From the NCBI GenBank assembly GCA_015067835.1, contig SVLS01000002.1, positions 1 through 64,000 of the forward strand: 64,000 bases of DNA, given 5' to 3'. The notes beneath the pieces were generated by a model. That model did no database searches. It was not told the origin of the DNA and was given only the letters and a program-made list of their open reading frames with translations. The stretch's first letter is position 1. The number at the start of each line of letters is the position of its first letter. Positions 30,217 to 41,145 of this stretch are shown piece by piece. Source of the stretch: Oscillospiraceae bacterium. GTDB lineage: Bacteria > Bacillota > Clostridia > Oscillospirales > Oscillospiraceae. The translations under genes and the position numbers were made by a program.

Positions 30217-31794
30217 ATGGCCGATATGATGGGCGTAATGCTGGACTGCTCCCGAAACGGAGTATTGCGCCCCCAGCAGGTGAAAAAATACGCAGAGCTG
30301 ATTGCAAAAATGGGCTACAATACCCTGATGCTCTATACCGAGGACACCTACGAGGTGAATAACCAGCCTTACTTCGGCTATCGCCGCGGTCGCTACACCA
30401 AGGAAGAGTTGAAGGAGCTGGATGCCTTCTGCAATTCCATCGGCGTGACGCTGATGCCCTGTATTCAGACGCTGGCGCACCTGAACTGCATTTTCCGCTG
30501 GCAGGGCGTCTACGACGGCGTTCAGGATATTGACGATATTCTGCTTGCCGGTGAGGACGGCACCTATCAGCTGATTGACGATATGTTCGCCACCATTGCA
30601 GAGTGTTTCTCCACAAAGGACATTCACATTGGAATGGACGAAGCCTATCTGGTCGGTCTGGGTGAATATCTCCGTCGCCACGGCCCGCAAAAGCGGTTTG
30701 ATGTTATCAATAATCACTTAAAGAAAGTGTGCGAAATTGCAAGAAAATACGACTTAAAACCGATGATTTGGAGCGATATGTTCTGCAAATTAGCACTAAA
30801 CACAGCAAATTACTACACACAGGCAGATACCGCTGTCATTGCCGAAATGCCGGAGATGCCGGAGAACATTTCCCTGGTCTACTGGGATTACTACTCCAGC
30901 GACTACGACCGTTATGTCCGTATGTTGAAGACAAATCTGATGTTCAACCGTCCGGTTGTATTCGCTGGTGGCGCCTGGACCTGGACTGGATTCGGCCCAA
31001 AAAATCAGTACAGCATCGACAATACTGCCGCTGCACTCCGGGCTTGCCGGGACTGCGGTGTGAAGGATATTTTCATCACCATCTGGGGCGATGACGGCAG
31101 CGAATGCTCCATGTTCGCGGTTCTGCCTGCTCTGCTGTATGCCGCCGAGGCACGCAAGGGCGAAGTGGATATAGACCGGCTGAAGGAAAAATTCCTGGAA
31201 ATCGTGGGCGCGGACTGGGACAGCTTTATGCTCCTGGACAAGATCCAGCTGAATAATCGGTTTGACACCACGCTGCTTTACTCCGATGCCTTCGCCGGTC
31301 TGTCCGATTGGCGTTACGATGGCACAGAGGATGCCTATTTTGCCGCTCTGGCGGACGAAATCGCTGCGCAAAAGCAGGTTGGCAGCTTCTCGTACATGTT
31401 CAAAAAGTACGAAATGCTGTGCCGCGCTCTGGCAATTAAGAGCGATTTGGGCATTCGTACCCGGAAGGCTTATTTGGACGGCGACAAGGCAGCGCTGGAA
31501 AAGCTTGCAAAAGAGGATTATCCCGAGGCAATCTGCCGAATTGAGGCATTTTATCAGGCTCATCGGACAGAATGGCTGACGGAAAAGCGGCCTCAGGGCT
31601 TTGAGGTGCAGGATATTCGTCTGGGCGGTGTGCAGCAACGACTGCGCAGCTGCATTGCAACTCTGCTCAGCTATGTAAGCGGAGAGCTTTCTCAAATTGA
31701 AGAATTGGAAGAACCGGTGCTTCCTTCTGACGGCGGAACCCATTGTTGGCGGAAGCTGGTAACCGCCGGTGTTATTTCCCACAACGTACATTAA
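30217..31794 (+). CDS. GH20-like beta-N-acetylhexosaminidase domain protein, no signal peptide
   Basis: KYAELIAKMGYNTLMLYTEDTYEV, DIHIGMDEAY (GH20 catalytic D-E context). Confidence 0.8.
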   Translation: MADMMGVMLDCSRNGVLRPQQVKKYAELIAKMGYNTLMLYTEDTYEVNNQPYFGYRRGRYTKEELKELDAFCNSIGVTLMPCIQTLAHLNCIFRWQGVYDGVQDIDDILLAGEDGTYQLIDDMFATIAECFSTKDIHIGMDEAYLVGLGEYLRRHGPQKRFDVINNHLKKVCEIARKYDLKPMIWSDMFCKLALNTANYYTQADTAVIAEMPEMPENISLVYWDYYSSDYDRYVRMLKTNLMFNRPVVFAGGAWTWTGFGPKNQYSIDNTAAALRACRDCGVKDIFITIWGDDGSECSMFAVLPALLYAAEARKGEVDIDRLKEKFLEIVGADWDSFMLLDKIQLNNRFDTTLLYSDAFAGLSDWRYDGTEDAYFAALADEIAAQKQVGSFSYMFKKYEMLCRALAIKSDLGIRTRKAYLDGDKAALEKLAKEDYPEAICRIEAFYQAHRTEWLTEKRPQGFEVQDIRLGGVQQRLRSCIATLLSYVSGELSQIEELEEPVLPSDGGTHCWRKLVTAGVISHNVH

Positions 31795-31810
31795 AGAAAA
31801 GGAGAAAAAT

Positions 31811-32305
31811 ATGAGTAAGAAAGTAAAAAAGCCCGGCTGGTGGAGTGAATTTAAGACCTTTGCCATCAAGGGCAACGCAATGGCGCTGGCTGTTGGTACT
31901 ATTATCGGTGCTGCATTCTCCACCATTACCAAAAGCCTGACCGATGACATCATTATGCCCGTCATCAACATTTTCCTGGGCGGCGCTGACTTCAGCGACA
32001 TCAAGATTCAGCTGCCCCGGATGCCTTGGGTAGAGCCTACCTATGAAAAGGTTGTCAATGAGGCCGGTGAAGAAGTCACTCAAATCGTTGAAAACTATAT
32101 GACTGTCGGCAACTTCATTTCCGCTGTCATCAACTTCTTCATCCTGGCTCTGGTGGTATTCTTCCTGGTGAAGGGGCTGAACAAGCTGGTCGAACTGGGC
32201 AAGAAGAAGGAAGAGGAAGTGCCTGCCGCACCTCCTGCACCTCCCGCTCCCTCTGCTGAAGAAGTTTTGCTTACCGAGATCCGTGACCTGCTGAAGGATA
32301 AATAA
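31811..32305 (+). CDS. mscL: Large-conductance mechanosensitive channel
   Basis: FKTFAIKGNAMALAVGTIIGAAFSTITKSLTDDIIMP. Confidence 0.97.
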   Translation: MSKKVKKPGWWSEFKTFAIKGNAMALAVGTIIGAAFSTITKSLTDDIIMPVINIFLGGADFSDIKIQLPRMPWVEPTYEKVVNEAGEEVTQIVENYMTVGNFISAVINFFILALVVFFLVKGLNKLVELGKKKEEEVPAAPPAPPAPSAEEVLLTEIRDLLKDK

Positions 32306-32313
32306 TTGTACAT

Positions 32314-32347
32314 CAAAAAAGTGCGCTGCAAATGCAGCGCACTTTTT
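32314..32347 (+). terminator. Intrinsic terminator after mscL
   Basis: AAGTGCGCTGCAAATGCAGCGCACTTTTT. Confidence 0.85.
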
Positions 32348-32371
32348 GTTCTATCAATTTATAATTCGGTA

Positions 32372-32494
32372 TGTCATTCGGAGGCCCAACGGGCCGTGGG
32401 AATCTCCTGGTACGATCCATCGACACATTTTGCAGTAACATACTGCGCACCGGGGGATTGCCACGTCACCCCTTCGGGGTTCCTCGCAATGACG
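32372..32494. repeat. Family A complete unit
   Basis: TGTCATTCGGAGGCCCAACGGGCCGTGGGAATCTCC...CTCGCAATGACG. Confidence 0.9.
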
Positions 32495-32503
32495 AACTAG
32501 GGC

Positions 32504-32746
32504 TTATTTCAGCCGTTTTTCAAGGGTTTGGGTGTTCAAAGATGTCAAATACAGGCGGCTCATCCCGTATTCTGCCGTCAGCACAAAGGTTTTTGGCAAA
32601 TCGTCACAGGGGACAACCTGACCTTCCTTTTCCGCCGCCGCCAGAAAATCCCGGGTTTTCGGAGAAACAGAGGTATTATCCAAGTCAAATATGCCGATGA
32701 TGGACTGCTCCCGCACCGCCATATCGCCGCCAATGTTCAGGTACAT
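32504..32746 (-). CDS. DUF370 / RemB-like extracellular matrix regulator
   Basis: MYLNIGGDMAVREQSIIGIFDLDNTSVS. Confidence 0.88.
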   Translation of the reverse strand: MYLNIGGDMAVREQSIIGIFDLDNTSVSPKTRDFLAAAEKEGQVVPCDDLPKTFVLTAEYGMSRLYLTSLNTQTLEKRLK

Positions 32747-32805
32747 ATCCCATCCTCCTTTATCTTCGCTGATACTCCCCGCAATGACAGTAACGCTACA
32801 TAGTA

Positions 32806-33084
32806 TGTCATTCCGAGGGAGCGCAGCGACCGTGGGAATCTCCCGGTGCGCAGTTTGTTACTGCAAAATGTGTCGATGGATTGTACCAGGAGATTGCCAC
32901 GTCGCATCTGTCGATGCTCCTCGCAATGACATAAAATGGGAGATTTTACGATTTTGTATGTCATTCCGAGGGAGCGCAGCGACCGTGGGAATCTCCCGGT
33001 GCGCAGTTTGTTACTGCAAAATGTGTCGATGGATCGTACCAGGAGATTGCCACGTCGCATCTGTCGATGCTCCTCGCAATGACA
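32806..33084. repeat. Family A tandem pair, 153-bp period
   Basis: Unit starts 32806 and 32959, nearly identical. Confidence 0.95.
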
Positions 33085-33100
33085 TAAAGGAAAGCCAATA

Positions 33101-33538
33101 CTACTTAAGCAGCTTCCACTGGGCGACAGCCAATTCGTCACAACGGTTGTTTTTCGGATTTTCCGCGTGGCCCTTCACCCAATGATAATGGAGCTCGTGT
33201 TTTATGGTTAATTGTAGCAATATCTCCCATAAATCAGGGTTAAGTGCCGGTTTTTTGTCGGATTTTATCCAGTTTTTCTTCCTCCAGCCCCAAGCCCAGC
33301 CCTTTTCCAGAGCGTCAATGACATACTTGGAATCGGAGTACAACTCCACGATACAAGGCTCTTTCAGTGCCTGAAGTCCCTGAATCACCGCGGTAAGCTC
33401 CATACGGTTGTTGGTGGTGTTTTCTTCACCGCCGGACAATTCCTTTTCCGTGCCGTTGTATTCCAGAATCGCACCCCAACCCCCGGGTCCGGGGTTGCCG
33501 GAGCAAGCCCCGTCCGTATAAAGGGTTACGGTTTTCAT
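33101..33538 (-). CDS. rnhA: Ribonuclease HI
   Basis: [37 protein letters not shown]. Confidence 0.97.
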   Translation of the reverse strand: MKTVTLYTDGACSGNPGPGGWGAILEYNGTEKELSGGEENTTNNRMELTAVIQGLQALKEPCIVELYSDSKYVIDALEKGWAWGWRKKNWIKSDKKPALNPDLWEILLQLTIKHELHYHWVKGHAENPKNNRCDELAVAQWKLLK

Positions 33539-36039
33539 TCTGCGGTCTCCTCTTCTTCCGCTTCCACGCGTTCCATAGAGACCAGCTCATTGCCCTCTTC
33601 CACGCGCATCACGGTAACACCCTGCACATCCCGCTTGTAGATGTTGACAGAGGAAGCAGGAATCCGGATGATGACGCCGCCGCTTTCAATCAGCATCACA
33701 TCATCATTTTCGCTTACCACACGACAGCCGGCAACCTTGCCGGTTTTTTCGGTGATGTTGTAGTTTTTCAGACCCTTGCCGCCACGGCTCTGGGGCATTT
33801 TCTCCCCATTGGGACCGGTACGCAAATATTCAGAAAGCTCGGTACGCTTACCGAAGCCGCGAACGGTGACGGTAAGCAGGGTCTTGCCCTCTTCCGCCTT
33901 TTCTGCGCCGATGACATAGTCGTCGTCCACCAAGGTGATGCCCTTAACGCCCATTGCGTCACGACCCATAGGCCGGACATCATTTTCGTTGAAGCAGATG
34001 GCCATACCGTTGCGGGTCGCCAGAATCATATTGTCGTTGCCGTTGGTCCGCAGGACATTGATCAGGTGATCGCCCTCATCCAGTGTCAGGGCGCGAATAC
34101 CGCCCTTGCGGTTGGTCTTCAGCGCAATGAAGGGAATCCGCTTCACCGTACCCTGACGGGTGACCATCATCAGGAACTCATCCTCGTGGAACTCGCGGGT
34201 TACCACCATTGCAGTGACGCTTTCGCCCTGTTCCAGGGGAAGCACATTGATCATCGCCGTACCACGGGCAGTGCGGCCGGCTTCGGGAATCTGATAGCCC
34301 TTGCGGTGATGCACCCGTCCCAAATCCGTGAAGAACAGGATGTGGTCGTGGGTAGATGCCACATTCAGGCTCTTGACATAGTCCTCTTCCTTCAGGTTTT
34401 GGGCGTTCACGCCACGACCGCCACGACTTTGCGTCCGATAGGTGTCTGCCGGCATCCGCTTGATATAGCCCTGCTTGGACAGCGTAAAGACACAGGTTTC
34501 CTCTTCGATGAGATCCTCGATGTCGATTTCGTCCTCCACATCCTGAATCTCGGTTTTCCGCTCGTCGCCGTACTTGTCCCGGATGGCGGTCAGCTCTTCC
34601 TTCAAAATCGCCTTGACCAGCTCCGGATCCTCCAGCACACGCTGGAAGTAGGCAATCCGCTCCTGCAGCTCCTTGAATTCGTTCTCCAGCTTCTCCCGGT
34701 CAAGCCCTTGCAGCGCCTTCAGACGCATTTCCAGAATTGCCTGTGCCTGAACCTCAGAAAGGCCGAAGCGATTCATCAGGTTTTCCTTGGCGTCGTCATA
34801 GGAAGCGCGGATAATTTTGATAACCTCATCAATATTGTCCTGAGCAATCAGCAGACCTTGGAGCAAATGTGCCCGCTCCTGGGCTTTTTTCAGGTCATAC
34901 CGGGTGCGCCGGACAATGATTTCTTCCTGGAAAATCAGATATTCATCCAGAATTTCCCGCAGTGACAGTACCTTGGGCTGGCTCTGGTTCTTCACCAATG
35001 CCAGCATATTGATGGCGAAGGTGGTTTGCAGAGAGGTCTGAGTAAACAGCTTGTTCAACACAATCTGGGGATTGGCATCCCGCTTCAGCTCAATCACAAT
35101 CCGCATACCGGTGCGGTCGGACTCGTCACGAATGTCAGAAATGCCATCCAGACGCTTCTCGTTCACCTGATCCGCCATGGATTTGATGAGCATCCGCTTG
35201 TTCACCTGATAGGGCAGCTCCGTGATGATGATTCTGGTTCTGTCCTGACCGAATTCCTCGAAATGATGCCGCGCACGCAGGGTCAGACGACCCTTGCCGG
35301 TGGCATAGGCAGCACGGATGCCGCTGCGGCCCATAATGATGGCCTTGGTGGGGAAATCCGGACCGGTGATGTGCTGCATCAAATCTGGGAGCGTTGCCTC
35401 CGGGTCATCCAGTACACAGATGCAGGCGTTGATCACTTCCGTCAGGTTGTGAGGAGGAATGTTGGTGGCCATACCGACGGCGATGCCGGAAGAGCCGTTC
35501 ACCAACAGGTTGGGAAAACGGGACGGCAGAACCCGGGGCTCCTGACGGGTTTCGTCGAAGTTGGGATCCCAGTCAACGGTGTCCTTTTCAATATCCCGCA
35601 GCATTTCTCCTGCCATTTTGGACATTCTGGCTTCCGTGTAACGGTAAGCAGCCGGGGGGTCTCCATCCACAGAGCCGAAGTTGCCGTGACCGTCAACCAG
35701 CATATACCGCATGGAGAAATCCTGTGCCAGACGCACCAATGCATCGTAAACAGAGGCGTCACCGTGGGGATGGTAACGACCCAGCACGTCACCGACGCAG
35801 GTGGCAGACTTGCGGAAGGGACGGTCAGAGGTGAGATTGTCCTCATACATTGCGTAGAGAATTCTACGGTGAACCGGCTTCAAGCCGTCACGCACATCGG
35901 GAAGCGCCCGTCCGACGATAACAGACATGGCGTACTCGATGTAGCTGTTTTTCATTTCCCGAACCAGTTCCGATTCCACGATCGCCTGATCGGGAAACAG
36001 AATGTCTTCGGGTTTATAGTCCTTTTTATGTTGTGCCAA
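33535..36039 (-). CDS. gyrA: DNA gyrase subunit A
   Basis: [31 protein letters not shown]-terminal GyrA-box QSRGGRG. Confidence 0.99.
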   Translation of the reverse strand: MAQHKKDYKPEDILFPDQAIVESELVREMKNSYIEYAMSVIVGRALPDVRDGLKPVHRRILYAMYEDNLTSDRPFRKSATCVGDVLGRYHPHGDASVYDALVRLAQDFSMRYMLVDGHGNFGSVDGDPPAAYRYTEARMSKMAGEMLRDIEKDTVDWDPNFDETRQEPRVLPSRFPNLLVNGSSGIAVGMATNIPPHNLTEVINACICVLDDPEATLPDLMQHITGPDFPTKAIIMGRSGIRAAYATGKGRLTLRARHHFEEFGQDRTRIIITELPYQVNKRMLIKSMADQVNEKRLDGISDIRDESDRTGMRIVIELKRDANPQIVLNKLFTQTSLQTTFAINMLALVKNQSQPKVLSLREILDEYLIFQEEIIVRRTRYDLKKAQERAHLLQGLLIAQDNIDEVIKIIRASYDDAKENLMNRFGLSEVQAQAILEMRLKALQGLDREKLENEFKELQERIAYFQRVLEDPELVKAILKEELTAIRDKYGDERKTEIQDVEDEIDIEDLIEEETCVFTLSKQGYIKRMPADTYRTQSRGGRGVNAQNLKEEDYVKSLNVASTHDHILFFTDLGRVHHRKGYQIPEAGRTARGTAMINVLPLEQGESVTAMVVTREFHEDEFLMMVTRQGTVKRIPFIALKTNRKGGIRALTLDEGDHLINVLRTNGNDNMILATRNGMAICFNENDVRPMGRDAMGVKGITLVDDDYVIGAEKAEEGKTLLTVTVRGFGKRTELSEYLRTGPNGEKMPQSRGGKGLKNYNITEKTGKVAGCRVVSENDDVMLIESGGVIIRIPASSVNIYKRDVQGVTVMRVEEGNELVSMERVEAEEEETAE

Positions 36040-36076
36040 AAGAAATTCCTCCTTTTGATTGATTACTGCCCCTCTG

Positions 36077-36488
36077 TGTCATTGCGAGGAGCATCGACAG
36101 ATGCGACGTGGCAATCTCCCGGGGAAAACCGATTCTTAACCACGTGTTATTTCGTTGTATAAATCCACCCAACGAGGATTTTTATCCATAATTAAAGAAG
36201 TTTTGCGTTCTCTTTTCCAACTTTTAATTTGCTTTTCCCGCTCTAATGCTGCTTTTACATCTGAAGTTTCTTCAAAATAGACAAGTTTTGTTACATTATA
36301 TTTTGCAGTAAAACTATTTTTGTCCAAATGATTTTTGTGCTCATATATTCGTCGCAATAAATCACTTGTTACACCGGTATACAGCACTGTACAGTGCTTA
36401 TTTGCCAGAATATATACATAGTATTTCATTTCTTTTATCCTACATAATACCGGGAGATTGCCACGTCGCTTACGCTCCTCGCAATGAC
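36077..36488 (-). mobile_element. Putative family-A long element carrying GIY-YIG gene
   Basis: Inverted family-A halves (36077-36120 and 36450-36488) flank the gene in place of the usual core. Confidence 0.7.
36136..36429 (-). CDS. GIY-YIG nuclease-superfamily protein (97 aa) inside a family-A repeat
   Basis: MKYYVYILANKHCTVLYTGVTSDLLRRIYEHK; the ORF-track extension upstream of MKYY is translated repeat sequence. Confidence 0.92.
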   Translation of the reverse strand: MKYYVYILANKHCTVLYTGVTSDLLRRIYEHKNHLDKNSFTAKYNVTKLVYFEETSDVKAALEREKQIKSWKRERKTSLIMDKNPRWVDLYNEITRG

Positions 36489-36489
36489 G

Positions 36490-36963
36490 TGGTGGGGAGA
36501 TTGCCACGTCGCTTCGCTCCTCGCAATGACATAAAATGGGAGATTTTACGATTTTGTATGTCATTCCGAGGCCCAACGGGCCGTGGGAATCTCCTGGTAA
36601 TATCTATCGATACGCACCGCAAAACAAGCATCGTACCGGGAGATTGCCACGTCGCTTCGCTCCTCGCAATGACAAAAAATAGGAGATTTTACGATTTTGT
36701 ATGTCATTCCGAGGCCCAACGGGCCGTGGGAATCTCCTGGGAACATCTGTCGATACGCATTGCAGGAACATACTGCGTACCGGGAGATTGCCACGTCGCT
36801 TCGCTCCTCGCAATGACATAAAATGGGAGATTTTACAATTTTGTATGTCATTCCGAGGCCCAACGGGCCGTGGGAATCCCCTGGTAATATCTATCGATAC
36901 GCATTGCAGGAACATACTGCGTACCGGGAGATTGCCACGTCGCTTACGCTCCTCGCAATGACA
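36490..36963. repeat. Family A array: one half-unit and three units, 143/144-bp period
   Basis: Unit starts 36559, 36702, 36846. Confidence 0.95.
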
Positions 36964-36982
36964 TAGACGGGGTGTTGCCCGT

Positions 36983-38944
<1,962 letters not shown>

Positions 38945-38959
38945 TTATTTGTCCCCAAA

Positions 38960-39419
38960 GGCTCCCTTGTGTAAAGGGAGCTGTCAAAAATCTTCTGATT
39001 TTTGACTGAGGGATTGTCTTACTTTAAGATCGATATACGCACAAACTCCCTGAAAATTTTTAAATATCTCATTATTTGGTATCCGAATAATGCTTAATCC
39101 GTAACCTTCCAAAAAAGCTGTACGAATGGAATCTCTTTCAATGTTTGCATCATCAAAGTGCTGAGAACCATCTAATTCAATGACAATTTTTGCTTCTGCG
39201 CAGTAAAAATCCACAATATACCTTCCAAGAACTTTCTGCCTTGAAAAACGAATCGGATAATTACGCAGAAAATCATACCATAAATGGCGTTCTTCTTTTG
39301 TCATTTTCTCACGCAGCTGCTTCGCAAAAGGGACTAATTGCTTATTGTGTTTAGACTGCATCACAATCCCTCCGTCCGGAATCAAAGATTCCGGCCACCT
39401 CCCTTTACACAAGGGAGGC
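38960..39419 (-). mobile_element. Putative family-B long element carrying DUF559 gene
   Basis: Inverted family-B halves (38960-39017 and 39363-39419) directly bracket the gene. Confidence 0.75.
38984..39361 (-). CDS. DUF559 (Vsr-like PD-(D/E)XK superfamily) endonuclease-domain protein inside a family-B repeat
   Basis: FAKQLREKMTKEERHLWYDFLRNYPIRFSRQKVLGRYIVDFYCAEAKIVIELDGSQH. Confidence 0.92.
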   Translation of the reverse strand: MQSKHNKQLVPFAKQLREKMTKEERHLWYDFLRNYPIRFSRQKVLGRYIVDFYCAEAKIVIELDGSQHFDDANIERDSIRTAFLEGYGLSIIRIPNNEIFKNFQGVCAYIDLKVRQSLSQKSEDF

Positions 39420-39426
39420 TTTTTTG

Positions 39427-40527
39427 CTATGACAATTTTCCTTGTTCGATGTGAATTGTCTTTCCCAATTCCGTAAACTTTCCGGGTTCACAGCAGGTGA
39501 TGAAAACCTGCCCGGTTTTGATTTGATTTAACACAAAATCCTGTCTGGCCGGGTCCAGCTCGGACAAAACATCATCCAGAAGCAGCACCGGCTCTTCTCC
39601 GAATTCCCGTCGATACAGCTCCCGCTGTGCCAATTTCAAGCTGATGGCCGCCGTTCGGGTCTGACCCTGAGAGCCGTAGGCCTTCAGATTGATTCCTGAC
39701 AGGCAGACCTCAAAATCATCTTTATGCGGACCGGTCAGGCACATTCCCGATTCCAGCTCCGCCCGATAATGGCTTTGCAAATGCTCCTGTAACGCCTGTG
39801 TCAGCTCCGATACCGGTGCAAGGGGGTCACGAACGGTGGAAACCGTTTGATATTGGAGAGAGAATTCCTCTGCTCCGCCGGAAAATGCATCGTGAAACTT
39901 TGCCGCTTCCTGCCCCAGGCTCTGATAAAACCGCGCCCGATAGGAAATCAGCAGCGCACCCACCTGACAAAGCCGGGTATTGTACTCCGGCAGAATCTCC
40001 AGCACCGCCGGATTTTCAAAATGGTCCTTCAAAATCCGGCTTTTTTGCTCTAAAATCCGGTTATATTCCGTCAGCGCCGCATCATAATTCGGCCTCAGTC
40101 CGCACAGCGCCATATCGCCCAGCCGTCGGCGGGCGGATGCACCGGATTTTAAGACCATTAAATCCTCCGGGCAGAATAAAACGGTTGACATAACACCGGA
40201 AATATCCGCCACAGTCTTCTTTTTCGCCCCATTGCGCCAAATTTGCCGGGGTCTTTGGCGGTCAAACAGCACCCATCGCAGGGTTTGCAGCCGTCCCTGA
40301 GAGAAAATTTCCCCCTCCAAATCCCCAAAATCCGCCCCAAAGCGAAGCATTTCGCTTTGCTTTTGCGCACGGAAGCTCTTACCGGTGCCAAGATAGGCCA
40401 CCGCCTCCAGCAAATTGGTCTTTCCCTGGGCATTTCGCCCCACAATCAAATTCACGCCGGGGTCAAAATCCAGATTCAGTTCCTCATAATTCCGGAAATT
40501 CCGGAGTTTTAAATTATGAAGCTCCAT
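39427..40527 (-). CDS. recF: DNA replication/repair protein RecF
   Basis: LKLRNFRNYEELNLDFDPGVNLIVGRNAQGKTNLLEA. Confidence 0.98.
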   Translation of the reverse strand: MELHNLKLRNFRNYEELNLDFDPGVNLIVGRNAQGKTNLLEAVAYLGTGKSFRAQKQSEMLRFGADFGDLEGEIFSQGRLQTLRWVLFDRQRPRQIWRNGAKKKTVADISGVMSTVLFCPEDLMVLKSGASARRRLGDMALCGLRPNYDAALTEYNRILEQKSRILKDHFENPAVLEILPEYNTRLCQVGALLISYRARFYQSLGQEAAKFHDAFSGGAEEFSLQYQTVSTVRDPLAPVSELTQALQEHLQSHYRAELESGMCLTGPHKDDFEVCLSGINLKAYGSQGQTRTAAISLKLAQRELYRREFGEEPVLLLDDVLSELDPARQDFVLNQIKTGQVFITCCEPGKFTELGKTIHIEQGKLS

Positions 40528-40762
40528 CGGTAATCACAAATTCTTCCCCTTCATAGCTGAAGCGGTCACCGGGATACAGCTTTTTGCCCCGCATGGTGCA
40601 TACTTCGCCGTTGACAAGGACATAGCCTTCCTGAATTTCCACCTTGGCGCTGCCACCGGATATGACAATATTTGCCAGCTTCATGGCAGATTCCAGCTTG
40701 ATAAACGCGGTGCTGATGGGCACTGCAACGGCATTGTCCTTCTTTTTAACTGTTACTTTCAT
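40514..40762 (-). CDS. S4-domain protein (YaaA/RlbA-like)
   Basis: FIKLESAMKLANIVISGGSAKVEIQEGYVLVNGEVCTMRGKKLYPGD. Confidence 0.92.
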   Translation of the reverse strand: MKVTVKKKDNAVAVPISTAFIKLESAMKLANIVISGGSAKVEIQEGYVLVNGEVCTMRGKKLYPGDRFSYEGEEFVITDGAS

Positions 40763-40836
40763 ATTGCACTCCTACTCTTTGTGCCTTTGCGGACCGTCGA
40801 AGACGCCGGTCCCTACAATAAAAACCAACCATCTTA

Positions 40837-41115
40837 TGTCATTGCGAGGAGCGAAGCGACGTGGCAATCTCCTCCGCCACGTCATTGCGAGGCACGAAGT
40901 GCCGTGGCAATCCCGTGGATAGAGTGGAAACCTAACGAGATCGCCACACCAGTGACATCGGTCACTGGTTCGCGATGACGTACATATTTTAGTGTCATTG
41001 CGAGGAACCCCGAAGGGGTGACGTGGCAATCTCCCGGTACGCAGTTTGTTCCTGCAATGGGTATCGATAGATATTGCCAGGAGATTCCCACGGCCCGTTG
41101 GGCCTCGGAATGACA
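40837..41115. repeat. Family A cluster with two different core types
   Basis: Core GTGGATAGAGTGGAAACCTAACGAG and core GGTACGCAGTTTGTTCCTGCAATG. Confidence 0.9.
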
Positions 41116-41145
41116 TACCAAATCGGAAAATGTCCCGTTATGTCA

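Noticed and set aside
28756-30717. 653-aa minus-strand ORF opposite serS
   Set aside because: Antisense to a clear serS; spans gene boundaries and has no family signature
32691-33185. Repeat-translated ORFs such as [42 protein letters not shown] (also at 12188, 14002, 19328, 24903, 36366, 36561, 36604, 40772)
   Set aside because: They are translations of family-A repeats in several frames, not plausible proteins
36430-36576. N-terminal extension of the GIY-YIG ORF (MGLGMTYKIVKSPILCHCEERSDVAI...)
   Set aside because: Encoded by family-A repeat sequence; the true start is most likely MKYYVYILA at 36429
36077-36963. REP/RAYT (IS200-like) system
   Set aside because: Architecture is reminiscent, but no Y1 tyrosine transposase ORF is present in this window; the associated gene is GIY-YIG
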